Of a stretch of DNA of 64,000 nucleotides, positions 48,601-58,920 are shown one piece after another. The first letter of the stretch is position 1; each line of letters starts with the position of its first letter. The DNA comes from Symbiodinium natans (taxonomy: Eukaryota > Sar > Dinophyceae > Suessiales > Symbiodiniaceae), in NCBI GenBank assembly GCA_905221605.1, contig CAJNDS010002359.1, positions 119,501 through 183,500 of the forward strand, written 5' to 3'. A program made the translations under genes and the position numbers. The notes under the pieces were generated by a model. It saw only the letters and a list, made by a program, of their open reading frames with translations, was not told the origin of the DNA and did no database searches.

Positions 48601-51600
48601 ATAAACACAACTGTTTCAATGCATTAGTTGCTCAACAAAGCAATATTTGCCCTTTAAACCACACTTTGCCATATTTTGGTTGAATATGGTGTTTATTTCG
48701 TATTTTGGTTGAGTATGGTCCTTTGCATGGTATTCACGGGAGTCTATTTGCTTAAAAAATTACTCTATTAGCTAAATTCGCACAGAATGATTACTTCAAA
48801 AATAAAAAAAAGTTTCATGAATATGTAAACATAAGGTATTTCAGTAGACTTTTCAGATAGTATTTGATTAATACTTTGCCTAGTACCAAGACAATTGTAT
48901 AAATACAGTAGTTGCTCACCAAAGCATTATTTGCCCTTTAAACGCACACTTTGTTTTGGTTGAGAATGGTGTCTATTTCGTATCTTGGTTGAGTATGCTC
49001 CTTCAAATAGTATTCAGTTGAGTCAAATTGGGCTCTTTGCTTAATAATTACTCTAGTAGTTAAATTCGCATAGAATCAAGAAAACGTTTCACTATTTGAT
49101 TAATACTTTGCCTCGTACAAACACAAATGTATAAATAAACTAGTTGCTCAACAAAACATTAATTGCCCTTTAAACGCACAATTGCATAGAAAAATACAGA
49201 TCTAAACATCTAAAAACAGCATTGTCCCTTCAGATTCAAAATGTAGATTAATCCAATGCTGGCTTATCGGGGTCTGTGAGGTGTAACTGTCCTTCATTAC
49301 CCGGCGATTAACTACGCGACTTTTGGGCCTTCGTTGTTGGTTTTTTGTTAAAAAGGCCGAAAAAGGCCTTAAAAGGGTAGGTCGCTGGGGGGGGGGTAGC
49401 ATATAGATATACATTTTTGTTTTTTCTTTATTTAATATGGTTTATGATAAAAAAAATATATATTTGTATATAGGAAATAACATTCTAAAGAGAATATACT
49501 ACACACATATAATAAAAGGTAAACACATGGAACCCCCCCGCCCCCTGTGGAGAATCTACCTCCGGAGGGTGAGAACAGTAATTGTATTTCAATGTCCAGA
49601 GGGTGAGGCTTCAAGATTTCCATGTCCAGAGAGTCTTGAGATTCTTGATTTTTCATCTTGATTCTTAAACATTTCTTAAATTAAACTCAAGCAGTTTTCA
49701 CATTCCTACTTCCTATATCTCCAGTATTCGCTTTCTACTTATCCTGCCAAGTGGGTTGCCAACGTCTGTTTTAATATGGAGGCAGCTGCGCACTATCGCA
49801 TCAATTAACGTAACTGTTATGCGACACACCTGTTACCGCCACTCCTGCTCCCTCTCCTATGCATTGCTGCTGCTACTGCTTCTGCTGCTACGATTCAGCT
49901 ATCATAGTGAGAAAGTGCGGTGACTATGGTCTACCACCACGACTAGTACCTCACGGCCACGACCGCTTCTTTACGACCACGTCAAAGACATGGTCTTGGG
50001 CTGCGGTGGATCCAAGCTGGAAGGCCAGCGCAGAGAAGAGCGGGGTTGGTGTTCGTTCCACAATGGAGGTGATGGCGACCTCATAAGGGTAGCATGGGGT
50101 ACCCGCAAAATACCCCGGAGGTAATTTATTTGACCCATGTGCCATTGGACTGCTCTCGCCATAACCCCACCTGCACCGATGCAAAGAGACATGGAAGCGT
50201 GCAAAAGACTCTGAGCCTCGGCCAACATGAGCTAACAGACCCACAGCTTGCTGCAACAAGCTTGCTGCGTCTACTGCTTCACACATGTTGACTTGCCTCA
50301 CGCATTTCCACTTCGAGCGCAGCCACATCCGCTGACGTCCGCTCCAGCACAACATCACGCCTTGCTGCGCATGCAAAAACTGGAGGGTTCGGCAAATTGA
50401 GAAGGGTGCGAAGTTCTTTTAGGTATTCTATGCTTTCGTGCATTTTTGTCTTTGGTCTGGGAAAAGATCGCAAATGGCATGCTTTTGGCCTCGCGGGCGT
50501 GTGCCAGCTCGAGCTCTCACCAAGGTCTCGTGCACATTCCGGAACCGAACTGGTGCTCCCGCCTATATATGTCCTGTGCACGTTTGACACACTTTCCGGC
50601 ACCTTCGCATCTTGCTCCTGGATTGGTTGCCTTCGTCCTCTAGGGCGGTTGGCATTAGATGTGTATCTATGCCCTCTCGGCTTATACTTCTCCGTAGTTC
50701 AATCTTTCTCGGCTTCTACTTCTCCGTATGCGAATTATTCAATGGAAGGCCAAACCATCCCAAAGCCAAAGCCCAACTTGGAACTCCAGTGGGATCCTAT
50801 TGCGTCGGTCAGGGCAAGGCTGGGTTCCGGAGGCTTTCTTTTCAAGTCTAGAGGAAATAGAGCTTCGTGTCACCTAAAGAGCATAGACGAGGAAAGCGCA
50901 TCACAGGGCTTTAGGGCTTAGGAGTATTGAGTTTAGAAGTTACATAGAAGCCTCCTAGGATGAGCAAGCGGTGTGGCCCCCTCACTGTTTGCAAATGCAA
51001 TGCTTGCTGGCTTTGGACAGGCTTCTTTGGAAGCAATTTTCCCTTGACAGCATGATATGCTTGAAAGCTACTGTAGCGGGGCGGTTGGGGGGACGGGCCA
51101 ACCTCCGCCCCACCATTTGCAAACCCAAGGCTCGCATCATGGGCTTGGAAAGGATGGGGATTCAACTCTTCGAGGCAACTCATCCCTTAAAGCAAGCCTG
51201 CACGACTTTAAACCGACTGGGGCGTTGGTACGCAGGGACTGGGGGCAGGGGCCCCGTTGCAGCCCTTGATTCGGCCTAGACCCAAAACCCAGAAAAATGC
51301 TACTACAACTTGCAGTTGCAACGCTGTTACCGTTTGTGTTCGCGGTTTTGCATTGGGTTTCCCAGTGGCGAGTACATGTTTCTTTGTCCTTTTGATTTGG
51401 ACACCTTCAATTGATCTATGGTGCTTCTTTTCACGGCAAGACGACAAGCAAACAAACAAGAAGCGAAAGGCAAGAAGCCAAAGGCGATGAAGGGCAGGTA
51501 AGAGACTGGCAAAAGCAAAAAGAAAACATCACACCAAAATATATACCCAAAGCAATCCTTGAAAGAAATATTGCATGCTCTCTATCCCGGTAGCCTTGGC

Positions 51601-54600
51601 GGATATGACAGACCAAGATCGCTGTACAGCCGGAAATTGACAAACCTCGTCTGACAAGGGCTCCCAGCTGGTCTTGACAGTTGCAACGTGGCATCGCCCA
51701 AATGAAGTTCGGTGGCCGGCTTGACCATAGCACGATAGAACTCCAAGAAAGTCAGCATGACCCGAAAGTCTACCTCCGTGCATCTGAACAAACAAGCTGT
51801 GCAAACACATCCGTTGGGACAAGAGTACGCACCTCTGCCGGAAGCTCCTCACAGTGAGGGACCAACGTATACGTGAATTCGCATGACATTCCTGGAAGCC
51901 CTCGCCTGTGCAAACTGGTGAGGGGCCAGCCACGTCACGGAATGGCCAAGGATGTCTGCCTGCAAAGGAAATGCAGAACCACTTCAACCAAATAACAGGG
52001 AGTCACAGCAATGAGCCGCAGCAATGTCAAAAGTCACATCACACCTCACTTGCATGTCGTGCCAACCCCAGCAAATATTGGCAGAGGTGTCAGACATTTC
52101 CACGAAACAACGTCGAAGCCTATGCCAACCCATTCTTGAGCGACACGCAGAATCGCTCGCACAAACGCTGGTTTTCAATGACATGCAACACCAGACATCG
52201 CCGCACACTACGCTCTGACCTTGCAAGCCCCAGCTGGCTGCTACACCCGAGATCCACGAACCAAGCGGCGATCTTGCAAGCCATTCTAGCAAAGTGAAAG
52301 AGCCCTGAATCCATAAAAGCAAGGCCCGCTTTTTTCAGGATTTGGACATCGTTCTCAGGTTGGAAAATGCTATGCAAAGCGCCCATGTCATCAACTTAAG
52401 CCCTAACTTCACAAAACCAAAAGCCAGCGCACGTAATGGAAACTTGTCAGTCCATGCGTTGGACCAAACAGTCAACCACACAGACAGAGAGCCTATCAAG
52501 CCCTAAGGGCATGCCGAGCCGAAAAGATCAAAACAGCAGTTAGGGGAAGACAGTGAATCCAAGAGTTAAGGAAAATTAACTCTGAAGTTAATTGACCGGC
52601 ATCGGGCCGGCTCGACGCCCCTTAGCTCCAGCACAATTAACTCTCGATTTAATTGCCTGTTAACGTCGCGCGACGCAGCCATGCCGGCAAGCTGCTCAAG
52701 GAAAACAATTAAATCAGGATTTAATTGTTTCTGCTAGACGATCCCAACCCGCAGAAACAATTAAATCACGATTTAATTGTTCCCCCCTACCTTTCAACAA
52801 TTAAATCACTATTTAATTGTTCCCCCTAAAGTAATGGTAATAATAATAGTAATCATAATCGTAATAATAATAGTAATAATAATAATAATAATAGTAATAA
52901 CAATAATAATAATAGTAATAATAATAATCATAGTAGTAAGAATAGTAATAATAATAGCAATAATAATAGCGATAGTAATAATGATAATAATAGGAATAAT
53001 AATAATAATAATAAGAATAATAATAATAGTAGTAACAATAAGAAGAAGAAGAATAGTAAAGTATAGTAATAGAAATGTAATAGTAATAGTAATAATGATT
53101 ACTACTATGAATAATTAATAATAGTAGTAATAAAAATAATAATAATAATAGTAGTAACAATAAGAAGAAGAAAAATAATAGCAATAGCAATAGCAATAGC
53201 AATAGCAATAGTAATAGTAATTGTAATAGTAATAGTAATAGTAATAAGAATAATAAGAAGAAGAATAAGGATAATAATAGTAGTAAACATAATAATCATA
53301 GGAATAGGAATAGTAATAGTAATAGTAATAAAAATACTACTATTAATAGTAATAAGAAGACTAATTGTAATAGTAATAATAAGACTAATCGTAATAGGAA
53401 TAATAAGACTAATAGTAATAGTAACAATAAGACTAATAGTAATAGTAATAATAATAGTGCAATTAAATCATGATTTAATGGTGCAAACAGGTACCAATTA
53501 GCACAAGTCTTTGCTACACCATTAACTCACGATGTAATTGTCTTCCAGTCAAACGCAAAGAAACACAATTAAATCACGATTTGATTGTGTTTTTGTAGGG
53601 ACAAGGTATGTCGAGGTAGGTCAAAACCCAGCCCAGAAGCAGCAATTAAATCAGGATTTAATTCTTTTTAACTTCTGGATTCATGGGTTTTCAGCAGTTA
53701 GGTGTGTTTTGCAGCAGGAACGATCTTGATCTGTGCTGTTCGCTGTGCTCTCACTTATTTTGCAGCATGAGTGCTCCACAAGGAATGTCCGAAGGCGCGG
53801 GGTGCCAAGTTGCGAAGTGAACGTGGAGGATGTCAGTGCGATTTGCCATGGCGGTCCGTGGAACCGGCCGAGTTCCATGCGGTGTGTGTGTGTGCACAAA
53901 ACGCTGCTGGACCAAGCGTCGGAGCAAAACCACATCAGAACCTTTGGAATAATTCTCGAATACCAAAACCGTAAAACTGTCGACGCAACGAGCCGAGGAG
54001 ACCCAACGTGCTTGCTACAGGCCCCCAAAAGATCTCTTCGAATCCCGAAACCCTGAACCCTGAAAGTCTGAGCCCCTAAACCCATTATTCTCGAATCTCT
54101 AAACAGTAAAACCGTCGAAGCAACGCGCCGACGACACCCGTGCATTTTGAATCCCGAAACCCGGAACCCGAACCCCAAAACCCTATATTCTCGAATCCCT
54201 AAACCGTAAAACCGTCGAAGCAACGCGCCGACGAGACCCAACGTGATTTTTACAGGCCCCCAAAGAACCATTTGGAATCCCGAAACCCTAAACCCTGAAA
54301 CTCCGAGCCCCTAAACCCATTATTCTCGAATCTGTAAAGCGTAAAACCGTCGAAGCAACGAGCCGACGACACCCATACATTTTGAACCCCGAAACCCTGA
54401 ACCCTGAAACTCTGAACCCCAAAACCCGATATTCTCGAATCCCTAACCGTAAAAACGCCGAAGCAACGCGCCGACGAGACCCAACGTGCTTTTTGCAGAC
54501 CCCAAAAAACCATTTGGAATCCCGAAACCCTAAACCCTGAAACTCTGAGCCCCTAACCCCGATATTCTCGAATCTGTAAAGCGTAAAACCACTTCACAGG

Positions 54601-56964
54601 TCATGCACAGGTATACACGACTAGAAAACACCCAGATGTTGTTTAGTCATCTCTTCTGCTTGGTTTTGCCATCATGTTCAGATGTGCGGCGGGGTGGTAG
54701 GGGTGGACGACCTGTCTTTTGCAAGCCAGGAAATGTTCACAAAGCAACGAAACGAACCCAAGAGCATTCTGCAAGTATAGGTTGTGGCCATTCCGCTGTC
54801 TTACTGTGCTTCGACAAACGGCCTGAAAGTAATAGCCCTTGATGGATGCAAAGACTTTGCGCAGAGCCTGACAGCTTGAAGCGTTGTGACCAACACAAGA
54901 TCTGCTGTGAACGATACTGACAACAGCAACAATGACAACAACAATAAAAGGACAAGGACAGGAATTAATCCCTCTAGCCTGCGCGCGGATCACGTACAGC
55001 TGAAACTCCTGTGTGCGAAGACAAAGAATCGGGCATATGAAGTCTTGCCTGCAGCAGATCCTGATAGAGCTGCGTTGCTTCGGTGATGGCCTCGACGGGT
55101 ATGTCTTTGGCCTGCGATGGGAAGTTTGCAAAAGGCTGACGAAGGCACATGATCATGCCATAGTCAAAGGCACCGAGATCACCTAGACCCAGTTCTCATG
55201 GCTGCACTCACTGCCGTCTGCATGTCAAGGATGGATGTACCCGGGTTAGGACTGTCGAAACACATGGCTGTAAGACGAGTTTCGTAGAGATGGCTCATGA
55301 CCCGAAGCCTTGATTCGCTTCTCTTGCAAGCACGATTAAAAAAATGCTTGACACTGGCGGGTTCTAGAGCACGGGGTCCTGCTACGGAAACATGGCTGCG
55401 GGCCTTGCTGCTGCGACACTCTCGAGTTCGTCTGCTTGAAGGGTGGGAAATCGACTCAGTTCTTGGGGCCCCGTTTTATACCAGGAGATACACCCAGCCT
55501 GGTCTGCAGACAGCGATTGGAAAAGAGCCAACATACTCACCTAGTCAACGAAAGGACACAACAGCATCAAATGTCATGGCAGCAAATACCAAGAGCTTCA
55601 CCGCATCATCCAAATCACGGATGGCATCATCGAAGGATGGATACCTGCACAGGCACCATGCCATGAACCTTGCTGGTAAAACACATGCCAATCGAATTGC
55701 AGAAAGCCCGAAACTGCCACAACCAAAATATGGATTCGCAAGATCGTCGGCCACAAGTCAACTCTGACGAAGATGGCTGAACTACAATCTCGCGGCATGT
55801 GATGTTTGAAACTTGGCAGCGTTTCGGAAGTGCTTCGCTGTGAGCTTGCAAGCAAAGCAAACTAAACACCTACCAAAAAGCTGCGAGTGCGACATCCGAA
55901 CTCGATATTCAGGCAAGTAATGTTAACTCACATGCGTGCAAAAAAAGGATTTCGCAAGCGTCGTCACTGCCCATGTGCATCGTCGACACATGTCTACATG
56001 CCAATGGAAACACAGAAAGTACGTTCTCATAAGCCAACTTGTCGAAAACTCCCTATGTGGTTCGAGGGGGCTGGGTGTGTGTAGAGCGCAGCTCTAATGC
56101 GCAGAATCAAATAGGTGACGCGGAAAAGCCGTCGCAGGCTGTCTGCCGTTGGCGCTCCAAATGCAGGAAGTTTTCCAGGGTAACAGCACAACGTCGTCTG
56201 TAAAGGTTATAACATACGCATGTAGGTATAACCCACCGAAATAGCCCAAAACTTTCGGGGTTTTGAAAGCACAGCAATCGGGGCACAACGGGCGCGCGGA
56301 GGTGCACCGCAGTTCCAGTGGCAAGAGCCCCTTGGCGAAACAGCAGGGCCGCTACAGGCCACATTCTGTAGTTACGCTCGTCCGTCATGAGTTGAGCACC
56401 AAACAGAGTCGGATGGGAAAACTTCTTTCTGCAAAGTTTGCACTCCTGTTCCCGTTAGCCCATGAATCCCAAGGTGGGGTCGGCAGGGTCTGCTTCGGGC
56501 TTGAAACAGGGCTCGAAATGCTCGTGTCTGCGTCATGTGTTGAAGTTCATGCAGGGCCCCTGATGGCGGAGAGAGGAGAGAGGAGTGGAGCTCGAGCTCT
56601 GATTGCAGAAGGCTGCATGGTGGGGGGGAACTGATTGCATAGGGAAACCGCCATGTCGCGTTGGGGGACGCCCCGGTACGCCAGGTCACTTCCTCTCTCC
56701 AACCCACAGTGTGCTTCCGGCCATGTCACGAGATTGGCTCACTGGCTCATGGGCCAACGTGCCGCATCAATGCAGCGGCCAGTCGGGGAAGCGATCTGTG
56801 GAAAGCTGCAGGTTACTAGTTTGGGTGCACAAAGAATTGCGACCCTAGATGCATCATCATGATCGATGGCACCGTACGAGTGATGCACCACGTGCACAGA
56901 TCAGCACATTCAGAATCTTTCTGCCAGTACTTCACAGCATTTTCTGCTTTGAACGTGCAGACGC

Positions 56965-57000
<36 letters not shown>

Positions 57001-58920
57001 GAGAAAACAAAAACAAGCAAGAGCGAGAGTGAGAGAGAGAGAGAGAGATTCATCCAACATAAGCTACGTGCAGAGATGAACGGGCTAATCAATGCCTAGC
57101 ACAGCAAGTGCATCGTCTCCGTAGCTACGCTCCAAGGCCATGCACGGTTGGCTTTCAAACTGCAGAGCAGGACACGCAGTGGCCTTTCTCGCACAAGATG
57201 ATGTAGCGTGTACTTTGGCTTTCTCTCCTGCAAGCTTCCTATGCTATCTGAAGGGAGTGCAACAAACCACGCAACATGTTCCAGCCCTGAGCAACCGCCT
57301 TCATATTCCATGCGCAAGAAATCCAAAAGAAAGAATGAAGGCCATCACCATGTGTGTTAGCATCTTCAACCGTGCTATGAAAAAGCCATGCCACAACATT
57401 TGCTATCTGCATCGCACTGCCCAACTACTCTTCCATACACTTCCGATACACATGACAACTCCATGAGGCCCTTTCCCCTCTACCCCCGCCCCTTCCCGCC
57501 TTTCGGCTTTCTGTCGTGGTCGGTTTATGTCAGTTTCCTATGCCAACCGAAAGTCCCCTCCCTCCCCTCACCGGCTCTGCTGTCTTTTGCGGCACCCCAT
57601 GGATGGACCTGCTGCGGCTTGCTCCGCCCAGCTCTTTTACCAAAACCTAACAAAGCTTCTTGTGCACTTACTTGTACTACATGCTGTAGCTGGGCATCCG
57701 TGTGCGTGAAGTGTTCCACTCGGATGTGTGAGGCCGGCGAACGGTGGGTGACGCTAGAGGGCTTCTTGGGAGTCAAGAACGGCGAACACTTCATGATGGC
57801 TGTTCCAGCTCGTGCAGAATGTATTCGGGATGTCTTTGAAACGTATTCGAAGGTGCGATAACGTGCGCCTTAGGACACACTGCTGCGGCTCCTCGAAGCG
57901 TCTGGCGCTCTTGATTTCACGTCGGCCCATCAGGCGCTTGAACCTGCCATGGCAAAAGGCTCCCGTCACGGCCAGACACATGATCGAAAATGCATCAACG
58001 TGGGGAGATGACTTCTTCATGAAGGTCTTCAGCTCGAAGAACTTGCTGAGCAATGGCCTTGGATTGACCCCCGTGGAGCACGTCCAAACTTGCAACAGCT
58101 GCAACCACGCTGAAATACTAGAAAGGCCGAGCACCGTGCTCATGCCTCAGAAAAGCGATATCCTTCTGGTGGTAGTATGTTTTGTCATTGCCATGAGCCT
58201 TCTTCTTGGGGTCCCGAGGATAGATTCCCTGAGCACGCCCAAGCAAGAAATGCAAGAACACAAGCATTGCAAGCGAGCGAAAGCGAAAGGGAAACGAACA
58301 CAAGGAGACATTTGCGGTGGCCTTCCTTGCTTGCCGATAGGGGGTTTCAAGGCCCTGGGGGGTTTCAAGGCCCTCAGGTCCATTAAAGGTCACCTCGAGA
58401 CATTTTTCAGCTACCTCCTGCAAAAGAGATCTATCCTGAGCATGCACAACATGCATGATACCTCCAAGAGAATACACATTGTCTGTGTCCAACATGTGCC
58501 CAAGCAACATGCAACAAAACAAACTGTGCAGTTGCTGTATGCACTCGTCCCAACAGAAACAGGCGAATGGCCTTCAGAATGCAAAGCTTGCGGAAATCCG
58601 CCAGCGGTATTTGCAGCTTTGCCAAAGCCTCAAACGGCGTGGCTGATGCAGAAAATGCACAAGCCCTCACAGTACCCAGCCTGCGCTCGGGTCACATACG
58701 CAGCAGCCTCACCCTTTTTCCCCTTCTTTTGCCCATGAATCTTGTCACCTTTCTTTATGCCTCCTTGGATACCAAGCACAGACCGATGGACTCATTAGCC
58801 TGGCATGAGAATGTTCCAAACGAGTCTCAATGCACTAAACTGTGACTCAGCTTTGCACATCCCACAACTTGGGCCACCGCCCTTCGGGTTTCGCTTCACC
58901 TTATTTTTTCTTTTCGCCAT
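39302..58920 (-). CDS. PES1: Pescadillo (PES1), about 19.6 kb, at least 25 exons
   Basis: Pescadillo is the core of the PeBoW complex (PES1-BOP1-WDR12; Nop7-Erb1-Ytm1 in yeast), needed for ITS2-side processing of the large-subunit rRNA precursor and 60S assembly in the nucleolus. Minus-strand exons rebuild the protein colinearly: basic start, Pescadillo_N domain, acidic linker (only partly found), BRCT domain, charged coiled-coil tail. The start is ATG 58,918-58,920, because the next three joins then give the conserved run [19 protein letters not shown]. Exon groups follow in separate entries. The gene is very long because its introns hold transposon-like and satellite sequence. No frameshift or stop breaks any conserved exon. 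The most 3' exon found ends at 39,302; the final codons were not identified. Confidence 0.95.
41044..41852. repeat. AGT/ACT trinucleotide array in a PES1 intron
   Basis: About 800 bp of (AGT)n with CGT, AGC and AAT variants. It switches twice to (ACT)n (about 41,113-41,150 and 41,612-41,653), which makes hairpin-capable inversions. A block of about 150 bp around each switch is repeated with about 500-bp spacing. It lies between the PES1 exons at 42,896 and 40,899. Confidence 0.97.
41920..41967. repeat. Poly-G tract
   Basis: Nearly uninterrupted G with a few T residues, between the AGT array and the 113-bp repeats. Confidence 0.95.
41990..42262. repeat. Tandem repeat around CCAAAACACTGGTATTTACAG
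   Basis: Two full units of roughly 110-120 bp and a partial third. Each opens with CAAAACACTGGT(A/G)TTTAC and contains GGTTGTGGAACAAGA-like and ACAAGCGTCC sequence. It lies in the same PES1 intron. Confidence 0.8.
42517..42694. repeat. Second (AGT)n array
   Basis: About 175 bp of AGT repeats with a few variants. A short GAACGCAAGCAGT junction precedes it; a similar GGAACGCGGCGCGTT junction flanks the first array. Confidence 0.95.
42896..44194 (-). CDS. PES1: PES1 BRCT-domain exons
   Basis: The BRCT fold is spread over seven tiny exons: 44,162-44,194 ([11 protein letters not shown]), 43,763-43,826 ([13 protein letters not shown]), 43,634-43,668 ([11 protein letters not shown]), 43,236-43,295 ([11 protein letters not shown]), 43,120-43,167 ([15 protein letters not shown], containing the invariant BRCT Trp), 43,015-43,057 ([12 protein letters not shown]) and 42,896-42,923 (PPHLSPFVD; 28 nt). 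Each join keeps phase and residue spacing relative to animal PES1. Donors are mostly GC. The join 43,763/43,668 is odd: TAGC stands at both borders, and neither a GC...TA nor a CG...AG reading is standard. Confidence 0.93.
46141..46745. repeat. Repeats of GTGCTGTACTGTCCCAAA in both orientations
   Basis: It begins at a GGTACCCC/C-rich border (46,152). TTTTGGAACCTCCAGGCCAT occurs twice (about 46,402 and 46,558). CAGTACAGCGTTTTTGCACTT occurs twice. The reverse orientation, GCTGTACTGT(C/T)CC, occurs three times. The layout suggests a foldback or decayed element. Confidence 0.7.
47066..47260. mobile_element. Short TIR element (MITE-like deletion derivative)
   Basis: About 195 bp bounded by matching ends: TATGGTACCCCCCC...AGTGACCTACCCTTT on the left, and AAAGGGTAGGTCGCT...GGGGGTAGCATATA on the right. 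The inside (about 47,101-47,230) is nearly identical to the right end of the adjacent larger element (49,240-49,398). No coding capacity. Confidence 0.75.
47395..47660. repeat. Long hairpin of AAAACCAAAA / TTTTGGTTTT arms
   Basis: The left arm is built of AAAACC units. The right arm (47,543-47,660) is the complement, built of GGTTTT units. The loop itself shows short complementarity (CGGAACTCTC against GAGTCCCGG). Confidence 0.85.
47700..48400. repeat. Tandem copies containing AAGTAGAACCGCTTC
   Basis: Three copies of a segment running from GTG(C/T)TTTTCA through AGTATA(C/T)AAGTGGTCTTT to GTA(A/G)GTAGAACCGCTTC, starting near 47,712, 48,175 and 48,300. Confidence 0.8.
48400..49186. repeat. Three tandem units of about 285 bp
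   Basis: Units start near 48,400, 48,690 and 48,971 with GT(T/C)TATTTCGTAT. Each contains AGTTAAATTCGCA-like, TTAATACTTTGCC-like and TTGCCCTTTAAAC sequence. The third lacks an internal portion. Partial pieces recur at 47,341 and 47,880. Confidence 0.85.
51595..51891 (-). CDS. PES1: PES1 exons 12-14 (Pescadillo_N, end)
   Basis: Exons 51,833-51,891 ([13 protein letters not shown], the conserved Trp at the family's spacing after YYFQ), 51,726-51,783 ([19 protein letters not shown]) and 51,595-51,650 ([18 protein letters not shown]). These correspond to the TDVDYRVM...TEFY...FVNFRLY segment. The first two use GT donors, the third GC. A 35-nt micro-exon at 50,297-50,331 ([11 protein letters not shown]) may start the poorly conserved acidic linker; other linker exons between 44.2 and 50.3 kb were not resolved. 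Confidence 0.93.
52565..53666. repeat. Array of nine short palindromes, AATTAAATCANGATTTAATT
   Basis: Dyads lie at about 52,565, 52,633, 52,706, 52,756, 52,797, 53,459, 53,520, 53,566 and 53,642. The core is AATTAAATC-two bases-GATTTAATT. Stems often extend into flanking bases that differ between copies (ACACAATT...AATTGTGT-like, AACAATT...AATTGTT). The middle of the array is filled by TAATAG repeats (52,832-53,455). Confidence 0.92.
52832..53455. repeat. (AAT/AGT)n microsatellite
   Basis: About 620 bp of AAT-rich triplets with AGT, AAG and AAC variants, between palindromes five and six. Frames through it are repeat translations. Confidence 0.97.
53944..54595. repeat. Telomere-like higher-order tandem repeat
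   Basis: Five to six monomers of about 100-135 bp. Each contains TATTCTCGAATC, GTAAAACCGTCGAAGCAACG(C/A)GCCGACGA and runs of CCCGAAACCCTAAACCCTGAA. Two monomer types alternate: one has GAGACCCAACGTG...CAGGCCCCCAAA, the other GACACCC(G/A)T(G/A)CATTTTGAA. It lies in a PES1 intron. Confidence 0.9.
54823..55644 (-). CDS. PES1: PES1 exons 8-11 (Pescadillo_N, middle)
   Basis: Exons 55,590-55,644 ([19 protein letters not shown]), 55,049-55,135 ([26 protein letters not shown]), 54,979-55,008 ([10 protein letters not shown]; 30 nt) and 54,823-54,867 ([15 protein letters not shown]). The joined order equals the FSTFP...EFMHYII...ALRKVFLSIKG run of animal pescadillo, with the same residue spacing. The intron between the 30-nt exon and the next has CAGGCT at both ends. 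Confidence 0.95.
56966..57050. repeat. (GA)n tracts
   Basis: Two GAGA tracts separated by about 25 bp, in the PES1 intron between exons 7 and 8. Confidence 0.95.
57184..58920 (-). CDS. PES1: PES1 exons 1-7 (start and Pescadillo_N, first half)
   Basis: Exons 58,878-58,920 ([14 protein letters not shown]), 58,681-58,748 ([18 protein letters not shown]), 58,572-58,628 ([19 protein letters not shown]), 58,140-58,228 ([27 protein letters not shown]), 58,013-58,057 ([14 protein letters not shown]), 57,890-57,943 ([18 protein letters not shown]) and 57,184-57,227 ([14 protein letters not shown]). The match to human and yeast pescadillo is nearly residue for residue. Split codons are rebuilt at each join (GA|G in HEPLL; AG|G in RERYPS). 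Donors are GT for exons 1 and 5, GC for the other five. The basic N-terminus probably serves nucleolar targeting. Confidence 0.95.

Larger units (their letters stand above)
47261..49400. mobile_element. Larger AT-rich TIR element, non-coding
   Basis: The left end, TGGTACCCCCCCCCAGTGAC then CTACCCTTTTTC, is mirrored at the right end by AAAAGGGTAGGTCGC, a G run and TAGCATATA. The inside is strongly AT-rich, unlike its surroundings. It holds a long hairpin (47,395-47,660) and tandem repeats. No transposase-like frame is visible, so it would be non-autonomous. The left end abuts the short derivative with a shared TATA. It lies in a PES1 intron. Confidence 0.7.

Noticed and set aside
52565-53666. 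CRISPR-like array
   Set aside because: Repeats are palindromes without regular unique spacers, and the setting is a eukaryotic intron.
57812-58738. 308-codon plus-strand frame
   Set aside because: It is antisense to PES1 exons 2-6, whose match to pescadillo in the other strand is residue by residue.
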